In this document: positions 50,458-58,722 of the stretch, one piece after another
How the letters are laid out: each line of letters begins with the position of its first letter
Numbering within the stretch: position 1 is the stretch's first letter
Source of the DNA: Stenotrophomonas beteli
GTDB taxonomy: Bacteria > Pseudomonadota > Gammaproteobacteria > Xanthomonadales > Xanthomonadaceae
Direction: 5' to 3'
Assembly: GCF_001431665.1 (NCBI RefSeq)
Contig: NZ_LLXV01000024.1
Coordinates: 16,151 to 80,150 of the forward strand
DNA length: 64,000 nt
Notes under the pieces: model-generated
What the model was told of the DNA's origin: nothing
The model's input: the letters and a program-made list of their open reading frames with translations, nothing else
The model's database searches: none
Position numbers and translations under genes: made by a program

Positions 50458-52589
50458 CGGGGGGCGTTGCCGCTGGGCGGCGGGCTCTGCGCCAGTTCCA
50501 CCCGTGGCCGCGGCAGATCGTGCAACTGCATGAAGCGGGCGGCATCGACCGGGCGGCCGAGCAGGTAACCCTGCAGGTAGTCGCAGCCGAGGCGTTCCAG
50601 GTAGGCACGCTGGGCGACGGTTTCCACGCCTTCGGCGACGATGTCCATGTCCAGTGCGTGGCCCAGTGCCACGATCGCCGAGACGATCACCACGTCCTCG
50701 GCGCTGTGCTCCAGGTCGCGCACGAACGCGTGGTCGATCTTGATCTCGGTGGCCGGCAGGCGCTTCAGGTACAGCAGGCTGGAATAGCCGGTGCCGAAAT
50801 CATCGATGGAAATGCCCACGCCCAGTGCAGACAGCGCCTGCAGCAGGCGCAGGCTGGTATCGGTATCGCGCATCACCGTGCTTTCGGTGATCTCCAGCAC
50901 CAGATGGCGCGGGATGATGTCGTAGCGCTCGATCACCTCGCGCACGTCCTGCAGCAGATGCGGCGAGCTGAACTGCACCGGCGACAGGTTCACCGACATC
51001 GACCAGCCATCATGGCCGGCGTCATGCCAGCGGCGCAGCTGCTGGCACGCCTGGTCCAGCGCCCAGCGGCCGATCTCGTTGATCGCGCCGCTGCGCTCGG
51101 CCAGGCGGATGAAGCGGTCCGGTGGAATCAGGCCGTGCTCGGGGTGGCGCCAGCGGATCAGGGCTTCGGCACCGACCACCTTCTGCGTGGCCACGCGGAT
51201 CTTCGGTTGGTAGTGCAGGAACAGCTGCTCGCTGCCGATCGCGCGGCGCAGGTCGGCCAGCAGGCGGAACTGCTGCTCGGCGCTGTCGTTCATCCAGTCG
51301 GCGAACAGCACGAAGGCATTGCGCCCGGATTCCTTGGCCTGGTACATCGCCGCATCGGCGAAGGCCATCAGCTGGCGTTCGCTTGCGGCATGGTCCGGGC
51401 AGATCGCCACGCCGATGCTGGCGGTGACCTGCAGTTCGTTGTCGGGCAGCAACGGGCCGCTGCCGACCGCCTGCAGGATGCGTCGGGCCAGGGTGGGCAG
51501 GTCTTCATCGTGTTCGATGCGTACCACCATCACGAACTCGTCGCCGCCCAGCCGCGCCAGCAGGTCATGCGGGCGCAACAGCTGGCGGGTGCGCTCGGCC
51601 ACGGCCACCAGCAGCGCGTCGCCGGCCTGATGGCCATAGGCATCGTTGACCTGCTTGAACCCGTCCAGGTCCATGAACATCACCGCGAAGCGGCTGCCGC
51701 CCTGTTCGGCTTCGGCCAACGCCTGCACGATGCGCCGCTGCAGCAGCAGTCGGTTGGGCAGGCGGGTCAATGGGTCGTGCAGGGCGGCCTGGGTCAGTTC
51801 CTGCTGCGCATCGGTCAGCGAGGTGCTCAACATTGAATTGCGCAGGCGCAGCAGCTGCGCCTCCACCCGCTGGTCCAGCCAGGACACCACCAGCACCACC
51901 GCAAGGATGGCCACGGTCAGCACCACCACCAGCATCGCCAGCCAGTCGTTGTGCAACCCATCGCCCACCGCCGCGCCGCAGATGCTGCCTTCGGGAAAGC
52001 GCGCGGCAGCCATGCCGGTGTAGTGCATGCCAACGATGGCCAGGCCCAGCAGGCCGGCCGCCGCCAGCCGGTCTCCCACCCGGGTGCGCTGCGCACGCAG
52101 GCGGAAGGCCACGTACAGCGCAGTCCACGAGGCGGCCACGGCCACCAGCAGCGAGAACAGCAGCCAGCCGGGGTCATAGTCGATCCCAGGCTGCATGCGC
52201 ATGGCGGCCATGCCGACGTAATGCATGCCGGCGATGCCGGTGCCCATCAACAGCGCGCCACCGGCCAGGCGTGGATGTGGCAGCGTGCGCAGGGACACCA
52301 GCCACAGCGCAAACACCGAAGAAGCAATGGCCAGGGTGAGGGAGAGCAGGGTGATCGGAAGGTCGTAGCCCAGCGGTATGGGCAGATCGAAGGCGAGCAT
52401 GCCGATGAAATGCATCGACCAGATGCCCAGGCCCATCGCGAAGCCGCCGCCCAGTCGCCACCACCAGGCCGCGCCCTTGCCGGGGGCGGTGACGGTGCGC
52501 CCGGCCATGGCCAGCGCGGTATAGGAGGCCATCACGGCAACCAGCAGCGAGGTCGCCACCAGCCATGGGTTGTACGTGCCTACCAGCAT
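50454..52589 (-). CDS. MHYT-GGDEF-EAL c-di-GMP turnover protein
   Basis: A 711-residue membrane protein. The N-terminal MHYT domain (about 1-240, seven hydrophobic helices) has three motifs: SMHFIGM, GMHYVGM and GMHYTGM, proposed to bind copper and sense O2, CO or NO. The GGDEF domain (about 270-430) has an intact RLGGDEF, so diguanylate cyclase activity is possible. The EAL domain (about 450-690) keeps GAEALIRW, ITES and DDFGTGYSS, so phosphodiesterase activity is likely. ATG 52589 has GGGAG upstream. Its place beside flagellar genes suggests a role in the swim/attach switch (inference). Confidence 0.93.
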   Translation of the reverse strand: MLVGTYNPWLVATSLLVAVMASYTALAMAGRTVTAPGKGAAWWWRLGGGFAMGLGIWSMHFIGMLAFDLPIPLGYDLPITLLSLTLAIASSVFALWLVSLRTLPHPRLAGGALLMGTGIAGMHYVGMAAMRMQPGIDYDPGWLLFSLLVAVAASWTALYVAFRLRAQRTRVGDRLAAAGLLGLAIVGMHYTGMAAARFPEGSICGAAVGDGLHNDWLAMLVVVLTVAILAVVLVVSWLDQRVEAQLLRLRNSMLSTSLTDAQQELTQAALHDPLTRLPNRLLLQRRIVQALAEAEQGGSRFAVMFMDLDGFKQVNDAYGHQAGDALLVAVAERTRQLLRPHDLLARLGGDEFVMVVRIEHDEDLPTLARRILQAVGSGPLLPDNELQVTASIGVAICPDHAASERQLMAFADAAMYQAKESGRNAFVLFADWMNDSAEQQFRLLADLRRAIGSEQLFLHYQPKIRVATQKVVGAEALIRWRHPEHGLIPPDRFIRLAERSGAINEIGRWALDQACQQLRRWHDAGHDGWSMSVNLSPVQFSSPHLLQDVREVIERYDIIPRHLVLEITESTVMRDTDTSLRLLQALSALGVGISIDDFGTGYSSLLYLKRLPATEIKIDHAFVRDLEHSAEDVVIVSAIVALGHALDMDIVAEGVETVAQRAYLERLGCDYLQGYLLGRPVDAARFMQLHDLPRPRVELAQSPPPSGNAPR

Positions 52590-52753
52590 TCGTCAGTCTC
52601 CCGGACCTGCCTGTCGACGGAAACCACGGTGGGGCATGCATGAGGCAGGCCGACGCAGGGCGGCGGCCACGTGCGGCATCCCCCCGGTTGCTGCGCATTC
52701 ACTCTAACGCGCAGCCCCGGGGGAAGGGCAAGCAGTAAAACGTGATGAGCGGG

Positions 52754-53545
52754 TCAGTGTGTGACCGCGTCCGCAGCCTGGAAGGCCGCATCGAACAGGC
52801 GCTGGACCGGCGGGCCCATTTCCCCGGCCAGCAGTGCCAGCAGGAACAGGCCCAGCAGCAGGGACACGGGCAGGCCGAGCTGGATCGGGTTGAGCGCGGG
52901 CGCTGCCCGGGCCAGCACGCCGAAGGCCAGATTCACTGCCAGCATGGCCACCGTCAGTGGAATGGCCAGGGTTAGCGCGCCGCGCAGCACGGTCAGCAGG
53001 AACGTCGGCGCGATGCTGAAGAACGCATGCGGGTCGGGCAACGGTGTGCCGATCGGCAGCGCGCGATAGCTGTCCACCACCAGCGAGATCAGCGCCAGGT
53101 GGCCATTGGCGGTGAAGAACAGCAGGCCGAACAGCAGGTAGAACCACTGCCCGATCACGCCGGAAGTGCCGCCACGCAGCGGGTCGCTCATCTGCGCGAA
53201 GGCCAGGCCGGTGCCCTGGGCGATCAGCTCGCCGGCCAGTGCGCCGGCTTCGAACACCAGCCGCAGCAGGAAGCCGATGGCCACCCCGATGGCCAGCTCG
53301 CGGGCGATGGTGAGCACGGTGGCCGCGTCAAAGCCGGTCCAGTCCGGTACCGGCGGCAGCAGCGGCGCCAGTGCGATGGCCAGGGTGGCGGCCAGGATCA
53401 CGCGGATCCGGGCCGGCACCGCGCGCGTGCCGACCATGGGCATGGCCATGGCCACCGCACCGATGCGCAGCAGGGTCCACAGCACCGTACCGATCATGCC
53501 GAAGGCCTGCAGGCCGTCGGCTGCCATCTGGGTGGCGGCGTCCAT
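52754..53545 (-). CDS. fliR: FliR, flagellar export gate protein
   Basis: A 263-residue integral membrane protein of the FliPQR export gate, about six hydrophobic segments. The conserved segments are RIGAVAMAMPMVGTRAVPARIR and GELIAQGTGLAFAQMSDP. It is the last gene of fliL-fliR. The 164 bases before the next gene (52590-52753) show no feature beyond the leader of the GGDEF gene. Confidence 0.95.
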   Translation of the reverse strand: MDAATQMAADGLQAFGMIGTVLWTLLRIGAVAMAMPMVGTRAVPARIRVILAATLAIALAPLLPPVPDWTGFDAATVLTIARELAIGVAIGFLLRLVFEAGALAGELIAQGTGLAFAQMSDPLRGGTSGVIGQWFYLLFGLLFFTANGHLALISLVVDSYRALPIGTPLPDPHAFFSIAPTFLLTVLRGALTLAIPLTVAMLAVNLAFGVLARAAPALNPIQLGLPVSLLLGLFLLALLAGEMGPPVQRLFDAAFQAADAVTH

Positions 53546-53558
53546 CGAAGCGTGCGTC

Positions 53559-53828
53559 CTAGCCGATCAGGTGCGGGATACGCTGGAACAGCAGCGTGGT
53601 GAACTCGACCAGGTGGCCGATCAGCAGGCTGCCCAGCGCGAACAGCACCGCAGTCAGTGCCGCCGCCTTGGCGACGAAGGCGATGGTCGGTTCATTGAGT
53701 TGGGTCGCGGCCTGCACCACACCCACCACCACGCCCACCACCAGTACGGTCAGCATCAGCGGGCCGGCGACCCACAACACAGTGATCAGGCCGCCACGCA
53801 GTTCGGTCAGGGCAAGTTCGGGAGACAT
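53559..53828 (-). CDS. fliQ: FliQ, flagellar export gate protein
   Basis: An 89-residue protein with two membrane helices (LITVLWVAGPLMLTVLVVGVV and AAALTAVLFALGSLLIGHLV, landmarks G, P, L). The cytoplasmic loop contains QAATQLNEPTIAFV, the family signature. It lies 13 bases before fliR and 66 bases after fliP. Confidence 0.95.
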   Translation of the reverse strand: MSPELALTELRGGLITVLWVAGPLMLTVLVVGVVVGVVQAATQLNEPTIAFVAKAAALTAVLFALGSLLIGHLVEFTTLLFQRIPHLIG

Positions 53829-53847
53829 TCGGGTTCCACCTTCTTAT

Positions 53848-53872
53848 GTAGAGTCGAGCCATGCTCGACTGC
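53848..53872. repeat. SMAG hairpin inside the fliL-fliR operon
   Basis: GTAGAGTCGAGCC-AT-GCTCGACTGC, a single SMAG unit in the 66-base gap between fliP and fliQ. It could slow or partly end transcription of fliQ and fliR. Confidence 0.8.
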
Positions 53873-53894
53873 CTTTCAATCGCGCCGGATGGCG

Positions 53895-54674
53895 TCACGC
53901 CGGATTGAAGCTCGCCGCCAGCGTGCCCACGGTCAGCACCCAGCCATCGACCAGCACGAACAGCAGGATCTTGAACGGGGCCGAGACCAGCATCGGCGAC
54001 AGCATCATCATGCCCATCGACATCAGCACGCTGGCCACCACCAGGTCGATGATCACGAACGGAATGAAGATCAGGAAGCCGATCTCGAAGGCGGTCTTCA
54101 GTTCGCTGGTGACGAAGGAGGCGACCAGCACCGGGAACGGAATCGCGTCGGGGCTGGCGTAGGTGCCGTGCCCGGCGATGCCGGCGAAGGTCATCAGGTC
54201 GGTCTCGCGGATCTGCGCCAGCATGAACGCGCGCAGCGGCTGGGTGGTCATCGTCCAGGCGGTCTGGAAGTCGATGTCACCGTTGAGGTAGGGCGCCATG
54301 CCGGTGCTCCAGGCCTTGTCCCAGGTGGGCAGCATGATCATTGCGGTAAGGAACAGGGCCAGGCCCAGCAGCACCTGGTTGGACGGCGTCTGCCCGGTGC
54401 CCAGTGCCTGGCGCAGCAGGCCCAGCACGATGATGATGCGGGTGAACGAGGTCAGCACCAGCAGCATCGACGGGATCAGGGTGATCGCCGTCATCAGCAG
54501 CAGGGTCTGCAACGGCAGGCTGACCGGCGCACCGCCGATCTTGCCCACGTTGATGTCCGGCAGCGGGGTGGCCGGCGTACCGGGCGCGGCGAACGCCAGC
54601 GCAGGCAACAGGCACAGGGCAAGCAACAGCAGCCACGGCATCAGGGTGGCAAGACGGGTACGGGTGACACGCAT
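53895..54674 (-). CDS. fliP: FliP, flagellar export gate protein
   Basis: A 259-residue protein with a cleavable signal peptide (LMPWLLLLALCLLPALAFA) and four membrane helices. Conserved segments are LLMTAITLIPSMLLVLTSFTR, LGLLRQALGTGQTPSNQVLLG and MMMLSPMLVSAPFKILLFVL. ATG 54674 is one base after fliO; the longer in-frame start lies inside fliO. Confidence 0.96.
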   Translation of the reverse strand: MRVTRTRLATLMPWLLLLALCLLPALAFAAPGTPATPLPDINVGKIGGAPVSLPLQTLLLMTAITLIPSMLLVLTSFTRIIIVLGLLRQALGTGQTPSNQVLLGLALFLTAMIMLPTWDKAWSTGMAPYLNGDIDFQTAWTMTTQPLRAFMLAQIRETDLMTFAGIAGHGTYASPDAIPFPVLVASFVTSELKTAFEIGFLIFIPFVIIDLVVASVLMSMGMMMLSPMLVSAPFKILLFVLVDGWVLTVGTLAASFNPA

Positions 54675-54675
54675 G

Positions 54676-55083
54676 TCAGGGGTCCTTGCGCAGCCGCTGC
54701 TGCAGCAGCTGGGCGAAATTCGGCAGGTTCTTGAAATCCGGCACGCGCACCGGCGCCGGGGGCGGCAGCGGCTCGGGCAGGGTATGCAGGGTATTGATGC
54801 CGCCGGCGGTGACGCCCAGCAGCAGTTGCTGGCCATTGACCTCCACCACCACCACGCGCTCCTTGGCGCCCACGCTCAGGCTGGCCACCAGCTTCATGCC
54901 TTCGGCCGGGCGGAAGCCGCTGCCGGGCAGCCGCTTGAGCAGCCAGCCCAGGCCGACGACCAGCGCCAGCACGGCCAGCAGCGCCAGCACCGCGCCGAAC
55001 AGGCTCGGCGCGGCCGCCGCGTGCTGGCCGACCGGCGTGGCGGCCTTGCCGACCGCCAGCAGGGTGGAGGCCAGCGCGATCAA
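54676..55083 (-). CDS. fliO: FliO, flagellar assembly protein
   Basis: A 135-residue protein with one membrane helix (residues 27-49, LFGAVLALLAVLALVVGLGWLLK region). The cytoplasmic part has LVASLSVGAKERVVVVEVNGQQLLLGV, the FliO signature. It acts as a chaperone for FliP assembly. The start is TTG 55083, overlapping the fliN stop (TTGA). Confidence 0.92.
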   Translation of the reverse strand: MIALASTLLAVGKAATPVGQHAAAAPSLFGAVLALLAVLALVVGLGWLLKRLPGSGFRPAEGMKLVASLSVGAKERVVVVEVNGQQLLLGVTAGGINTLHTLPEPLPPPAPVRVPDFKNLPNFAQLLQQRLRKDP

Positions 55084-55415
55084 CGCAGTCTCCGGATCCG
55101 CTCGCTCGGGCTGACCACATCGGTCAGGCGCACGCCGAAGCGGTCATTGATCACCACCACCTCGCCGTGGGCGATCAGGGTGCCGTTGACGAACACGTCC
55201 AGCGATTCGCCAGCGCCACGTTCCAGTTCCACCACCGAGCCCTGGTTGAGCTGCAGCAGGTTGCGGATCGGCAGGCGGGCGCGACCGACTTCCAGCGACA
55301 GGGTCACCGGCACGTCCAGGATCACGTCCAGGTTCAGGTCCGGACCATTCGCCTCATCGGCCTGCAGGCTGCTGAACTGGGCCGGAGTGGGTTCGAGGGC
55401 GTCGATATCGTTCAT
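55080..55415 (-). CDS. fliN: FliN, flagellar switch protein
   Basis: A 111-residue C-ring protein. The SpoA domain (about 28-105) has LDVILDVPVTLSLEVGRARL and LNQGSVVELERGAGESLDVFVNG. It binds FliM and FliH. The ATG overlaps the fliM stop (ATGA). Confidence 0.96.
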   Translation of the reverse strand: MNDIDALEPTPAQFSSLQADEANGPDLNLDVILDVPVTLSLEVGRARLPIRNLLQLNQGSVVELERGAGESLDVFVNGTLIAHGEVVVINDRFGVRLTDVVSPSERIRRLR

Positions 55416-56416
55416 TGCGGGTCTTCCTGGATGACGGGTACGCGCGGGCGGGTGCCCGGCGGATGGGTAGCGGTGATCTTCACGGCGTTCATGCCGTTGG
55501 CGATGCCGAACTCACCGGTGAACACCGGGATGTTCTCCACGCACAGCGGAACCTGCGGGCTCAGCTCGATCGGCAGGATGTCGCCAACCTTCAGCTGGGT
55601 CAGGTCACGCAGGGTCATGCGCTTGCTGGCCAGCACGCTGGACAGGGTCACCTCGGCCACGTTGAGCTGTTCGCGCAGGGTCTGGCCCCAGCTCTCGTCG
55701 CGGTCGTTGCGGTCGCTCTGGATGCCGGCATCGAGCAGCTCGCGGATCGGCTCGAGCATCGAATAGGGCAGGGTGACGTGGATGTCGCCGCCACCGCCGT
55801 CGAGTTCGACGTGCAGGCGGCATACCACCACGTATTCGCGCGGCGTCACGATGTTGGCGAAGTGCGGGTTGATTTCCGAGTTGATGTACTCGAAGTCGAC
55901 ATCCATCACCGGTGCCCACGCCTCGCGCAGGTCGGCGAAGGTCTGCTTGAGCAGCAGGTGGATCACCCGCATTTCGGTGGCGGTGAACTCGCGGCCTTCG
56001 ATGCGGGTGGGATAGCGCCCGTCGCCGCCGAAGAAGTTGTCGACGATGGCGAACACCAGGGTCGGCTCGAACACGATCAGGCCGGTGCCACGCAGCGGCT
56101 TGAAGCGGATCAGGTTCAGGTTGGTCGGCACATACAGCGAGTGCATGTAGTCGTTGAACTTGATCAGCTCGATGCCGCGCACCGACAGCTCGGCCGAACG
56201 CCGGATCAGGTTGAACAGGCCGATGCGCCACAGGCGCGCGAAGCGCTCATGGACCATCTCCAGGGTTGGCATGCGACCGCGGATGATGCGGTCCTGGCTG
56301 GCGAAGTCGTACGAACGTGCCTCGCCCGAAGGCGGTTCCGCATCGGTCTCGACCGCGCCACTGTCCACACCGTGGAGCAGGGCATCGATCTCGTCCTGGG
56401 ACAGCAGGTCATTCAT
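55412..56416 (-). CDS. fliM: FliM, flagellar switch protein
   Basis: A 334-residue C-ring protein that receives CheY-phosphate. The N-terminal CheY-binding peptide is MNDLLSQDEIDALLHGVDSG. The middle CheC-like domain binds FliG, and the C-terminal SpoA domain (VAEVTLSSVLASKRMTLRDL and following) binds FliN. Ten bases separate it from fliL. Confidence 0.97.
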   Translation of the reverse strand: MNDLLSQDEIDALLHGVDSGAVETDAEPPSGEARSYDFASQDRIIRGRMPTLEMVHERFARLWRIGLFNLIRRSAELSVRGIELIKFNDYMHSLYVPTNLNLIRFKPLRGTGLIVFEPTLVFAIVDNFFGGDGRYPTRIEGREFTATEMRVIHLLLKQTFADLREAWAPVMDVDFEYINSEINPHFANIVTPREYVVVCRLHVELDGGGGDIHVTLPYSMLEPIRELLDAGIQSDRNDRDESWGQTLREQLNVAEVTLSSVLASKRMTLRDLTQLKVGDILPIELSPQVPLCVENIPVFTGEFGIANGMNAVKITATHPPGTRPRVPVIQEDPQ

Positions 56417-56426
56417 GGGTGGGCCC

Positions 56427-56942
56427 TTACTGGGTCACGAAGCTGGTGAACAGCAGATCGTCGGCGCCGTTGCTGCCGGTCTCGGCCTTGAGCACTTTCT
56501 GCACTTCGGCCAGCGAGGCGGCCTGCAGCTTCTGCTTGCCGGCGATGTCAGCGATCTGGTCGGGGCTGACCTGCGAGAACAACATCAGCAGCCGTGCACG
56601 GATGGCCGGCGCATGGGTCTTGATCGCTTCCAGCGCGGCCGGATCGCGGGTCATCAGCTGCACTTCCAGCTGCAGGTAGCGCGGGCCGTCCACCGGGCCG
56701 TTGAGGTTGACCACGAACGCCGGATCCAGCGGGAAGTACTGTGCCGGGGCCGGGGTGGCGCTCTTCTTGGGCGCCTGCGCGGTCTTTTCCTCGTGCTTGG
56801 ACTGGGTGAAGAACCACACGCCGCCACCAGCGGCAGCGGCGGCCAGTACGGCCACCAGTGCGGTGATCAGGATCGGACTACGCGGCTTGGCGGCCTTGTC
56901 CTTCTCGGCGGTCTTCTTGGTTTTGTCAGCGGCTGCGGCCAC
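56427..56942 (-). CDS. fliL: FliL, stator-associated basal-body protein
   Basis: A 171-residue protein with a lysine-rich cytoplasmic start, one membrane helix (about 25-46) and a periplasmic domain (YFPLDPAFVVNLNGPVDGPRYLQLEVQL landmarks) of the stomatin-like FliL fold. It supports stator function. The GTG start 56942 has AGGAG upstream. It heads fliL-fliM-fliN-fliO-fliP-fliQ-fliR with a sigma-54 site upstream. Confidence 0.93.
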   Translation of the reverse strand: MAAAADKTKKTAEKDKAAKPRSPILITALVAVLAAAAAGGGVWFFTQSKHEEKTAQAPKKSATPAPAQYFPLDPAFVVNLNGPVDGPRYLQLEVQLMTRDPAALEAIKTHAPAIRARLLMLFSQVSPDQIADIAGKQKLQAASLAEVQKVLKAETGSNGADDLLFTSFVTQ

Positions 56943-56977
56943 GGGGTGAAGCTCCTGAGGGTTGCTTCACCGGGATA

Positions 56978-56993
56978 TGCAAGGGGTGTGCCG
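56978..56993 (-). promoter_or_regulatory. Sigma-54 promoter of the fliL operon
   Basis: Minus strand CGGCACA-CCCC-TTGCA, GG and GC ten bases apart. It lies about 36 bases before the fliL start, the same spacing as at flhB. Confidence 0.82.
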
Positions 56994-57012
56994 AAGGCGG
57001 GGGCGAGGGGTG

Positions 57013-57063
57013 CGACGGAATTCCGTCGGGCTTCCGGTGGGCCGTGCGGAGCAAGCTCCGCAC
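57013..57063. terminator. Two hairpins after fliK
   Basis: CGACGGAATTCCGTCG (57013-57028) is a perfect palindrome; GTGCGGAGC-AA-GCTCCGCAC (57044-57063) is a 9-bp stem. They lie between the fliK stop and the fliL promoter; no long T tract follows, so termination may be partial. Confidence 0.5.
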
Positions 57064-57082
57064 CCATGGTTGGCATGGCCTG

Positions 57083-58252
57083 TCAGGCGTAGGCGTCCAG
57101 CAACCCACGCTGGCGGATCATCTGCGCCGAGGACACACCGGCATCGGCTGGCGACGGTTCTCCGTCACCCGTGATGCTGCCGTTGCCGGCCTGCCCCGAC
57201 GTATGGCCGTCACCCCCCGGTGCTTGATGACCGACATCGGCGTGCGCCAGCTGAAAGCCCTGTTCGCCCAGCAGCTCGCGCAGGCGCGGCAGGCTGCTTT
57301 CCAGTGCCTGGCGCACGTCCACGTGCGGGCTGCTGAAACTGGCGTGCACCTTGTCGCCGTTGAGCTGCAGGCGCACGTCCACCGGGCCCATGTCATCCGG
57401 GCTGAGCCGGATGTGTGCATGGCCGATCTTCTGGTCGGCCAGCCACCCCAGGCGCGTGCCGATGGCCTGGTCGAAGCCATCGTCGCCCAGCACCGGCTTC
57501 GGTGTCGGTTCGCCGTTGAAGATGGCGGTACCGGTGGCGAGCGCCGACTTCAGCTCCTGCAGCGCCGCAGGGGCAGGTGCGTGCAGAAGCGGGGTGGCGG
57601 TACGGTCGCCGACCGCGGTCAGGTCGCTGCCTTCGCCACGCTCACCGCGCTTGCTGCCAGGCAGGACCAGCTCCGGCAAGGGCAATGCGCCGGCGTCGTC
57701 GGTGGTGGGCACTGCGCTCGTGCTCTCGGTGGCCGATGCAGGTGCACCCGCAGGGACGGCAGTCGGCAGTGCCGGCGGGGTGGTGGGCGCCGCAGTGCCG
57801 GGCAACGCGCTACCGCTGCCGGCAACGGCGGTGGCGGTGGCCGAGGCGGCCGCCGGGTCAACCGGAACCGCGACGGCCAGGACCAGCCCGGCCAGGCCCA
57901 GCGGGGGCCACGGCGCGTCGTCGCTGGCCAGCGCCTTGTCCTTGTCGGTGGAAGGCTCGGCCGTATCCGGCGGCAGCAGCGGCGCAACCGTCGGCTCACC
58001 GCCAGCAGCGTCGGGTTCTGCGGTGCGCTCGTTGCGCGCACGTCCGTTGCCGTCAGAGGTTGCTGCCTGGCCCGATGCGGACGCGTTCGCCGCGGGGGGC
58101 GTGTCGCCCGCCGTTGGCGGCGCCGATGGCGCCGGGCCACCCTGCAGCAGCTGGCTGAAATCCTTGCTGCCTTCAGTACGTGGGCCGCGACCCGCCGCGT
58201 TGCCGTTGGCCGGGGCGGAGGCGGTGGCGCTGCCGGAAAGCGCGGCGGGCAT
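57083..58252 (-). CDS. fliK: FliK, hook-length control protein
   Basis: A 389-residue low-complexity protein that measures hook length and triggers the FlhB switch. Residues 1-250 are Ala/Pro/Thr-rich without a fold. The C-terminal Flg_hook domain (about 270-350) contains HIRLSPDDMGPVDVRLQLNG, LPRLRELLGEQGFQL. ATG 58252 shares a base with the fliJ stop (TGATG); a GTG three bases upstream is the alternative. Confidence 0.9.
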   Translation of the reverse strand: MPAALSGSATASAPANGNAAGRGPRTEGSKDFSQLLQGGPAPSAPPTAGDTPPAANASASGQAATSDGNGRARNERTAEPDAAGGEPTVAPLLPPDTAEPSTDKDKALASDDAPWPPLGLAGLVLAVAVPVDPAAASATATAVAGSGSALPGTAAPTTPPALPTAVPAGAPASATESTSAVPTTDDAGALPLPELVLPGSKRGERGEGSDLTAVGDRTATPLLHAPAPAALQELKSALATGTAIFNGEPTPKPVLGDDGFDQAIGTRLGWLADQKIGHAHIRLSPDDMGPVDVRLQLNGDKVHASFSSPHVDVRQALESSLPRLRELLGEQGFQLAHADVGHQAPGGDGHTSGQAGNGSITGDGEPSPADAGVSSAQMIRQRGLLDAYA

Positions 58253-58719
58253 CACGGGCGACCTCCCTGTTCACCGCCGTCCTGGTCTTCGCTCTGCACC
58301 AGGCGTGCGCGACGTGCACCGATATCGTCCATCTCGCGCTGGTCGCGGCGGTCGGTTACCACCTTTTCCTGGGCACGATAGCTGGCCGCCAGCTGTTCGA
58401 GCACGGCCTTGTCGCGGCTGGCCAGGATCAGCCGCGCACGCTCGGCTTCCACTTTCTCGCGGTTGCCGTTGACGGTGGCCTGCTGCTGTTCCACCGCGCT
58501 GTCCAGCCGATCGAGGAAGGCGCGGCGATTGAGCAGCTGCGCCGGACTGGTAGCCGCCATCTGGGCGTTGGCGTACTCCTCGGCGTAGCGGCGCAGTTCG
58601 TCCAGTCGCGATAGATGGGTATCGAGCACGCGCTGTCGCTCGGCCAGGTCACGGGCCACCGCGTCCTCATGTTCCTGGGCCCGCTTGAGCAGGGGGTCGA
58701 TGCGCTTGGACTGGTTCAT
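58252..58719 (-). CDS. fliJ: FliJ, export ATPase-complex stalk protein
   Basis: A 155-residue, almost fully coiled-coil protein (rich in E, R, Q and L heptads: LAERQRVLDTHLSRLDELRRY; EQQQATVNGNREKVEAERARL landmarks). It is the central stalk of the FliI ring and an escort for export chaperones. Assigned by length, coiled coil and place between fliI and fliK. Confidence 0.92.
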   Translation of the reverse strand: MNQSKRIDPLLKRAQEHEDAVARDLAERQRVLDTHLSRLDELRRYAEEYANAQMAATSPAQLLNRRAFLDRLDSAVEQQQATVNGNREKVEAERARLILASRDKAVLEQLAASYRAQEKVVTDRRDQREMDDIGARRARLVQSEDQDGGEQGGRP

Positions 58720-58722
58720 GGC

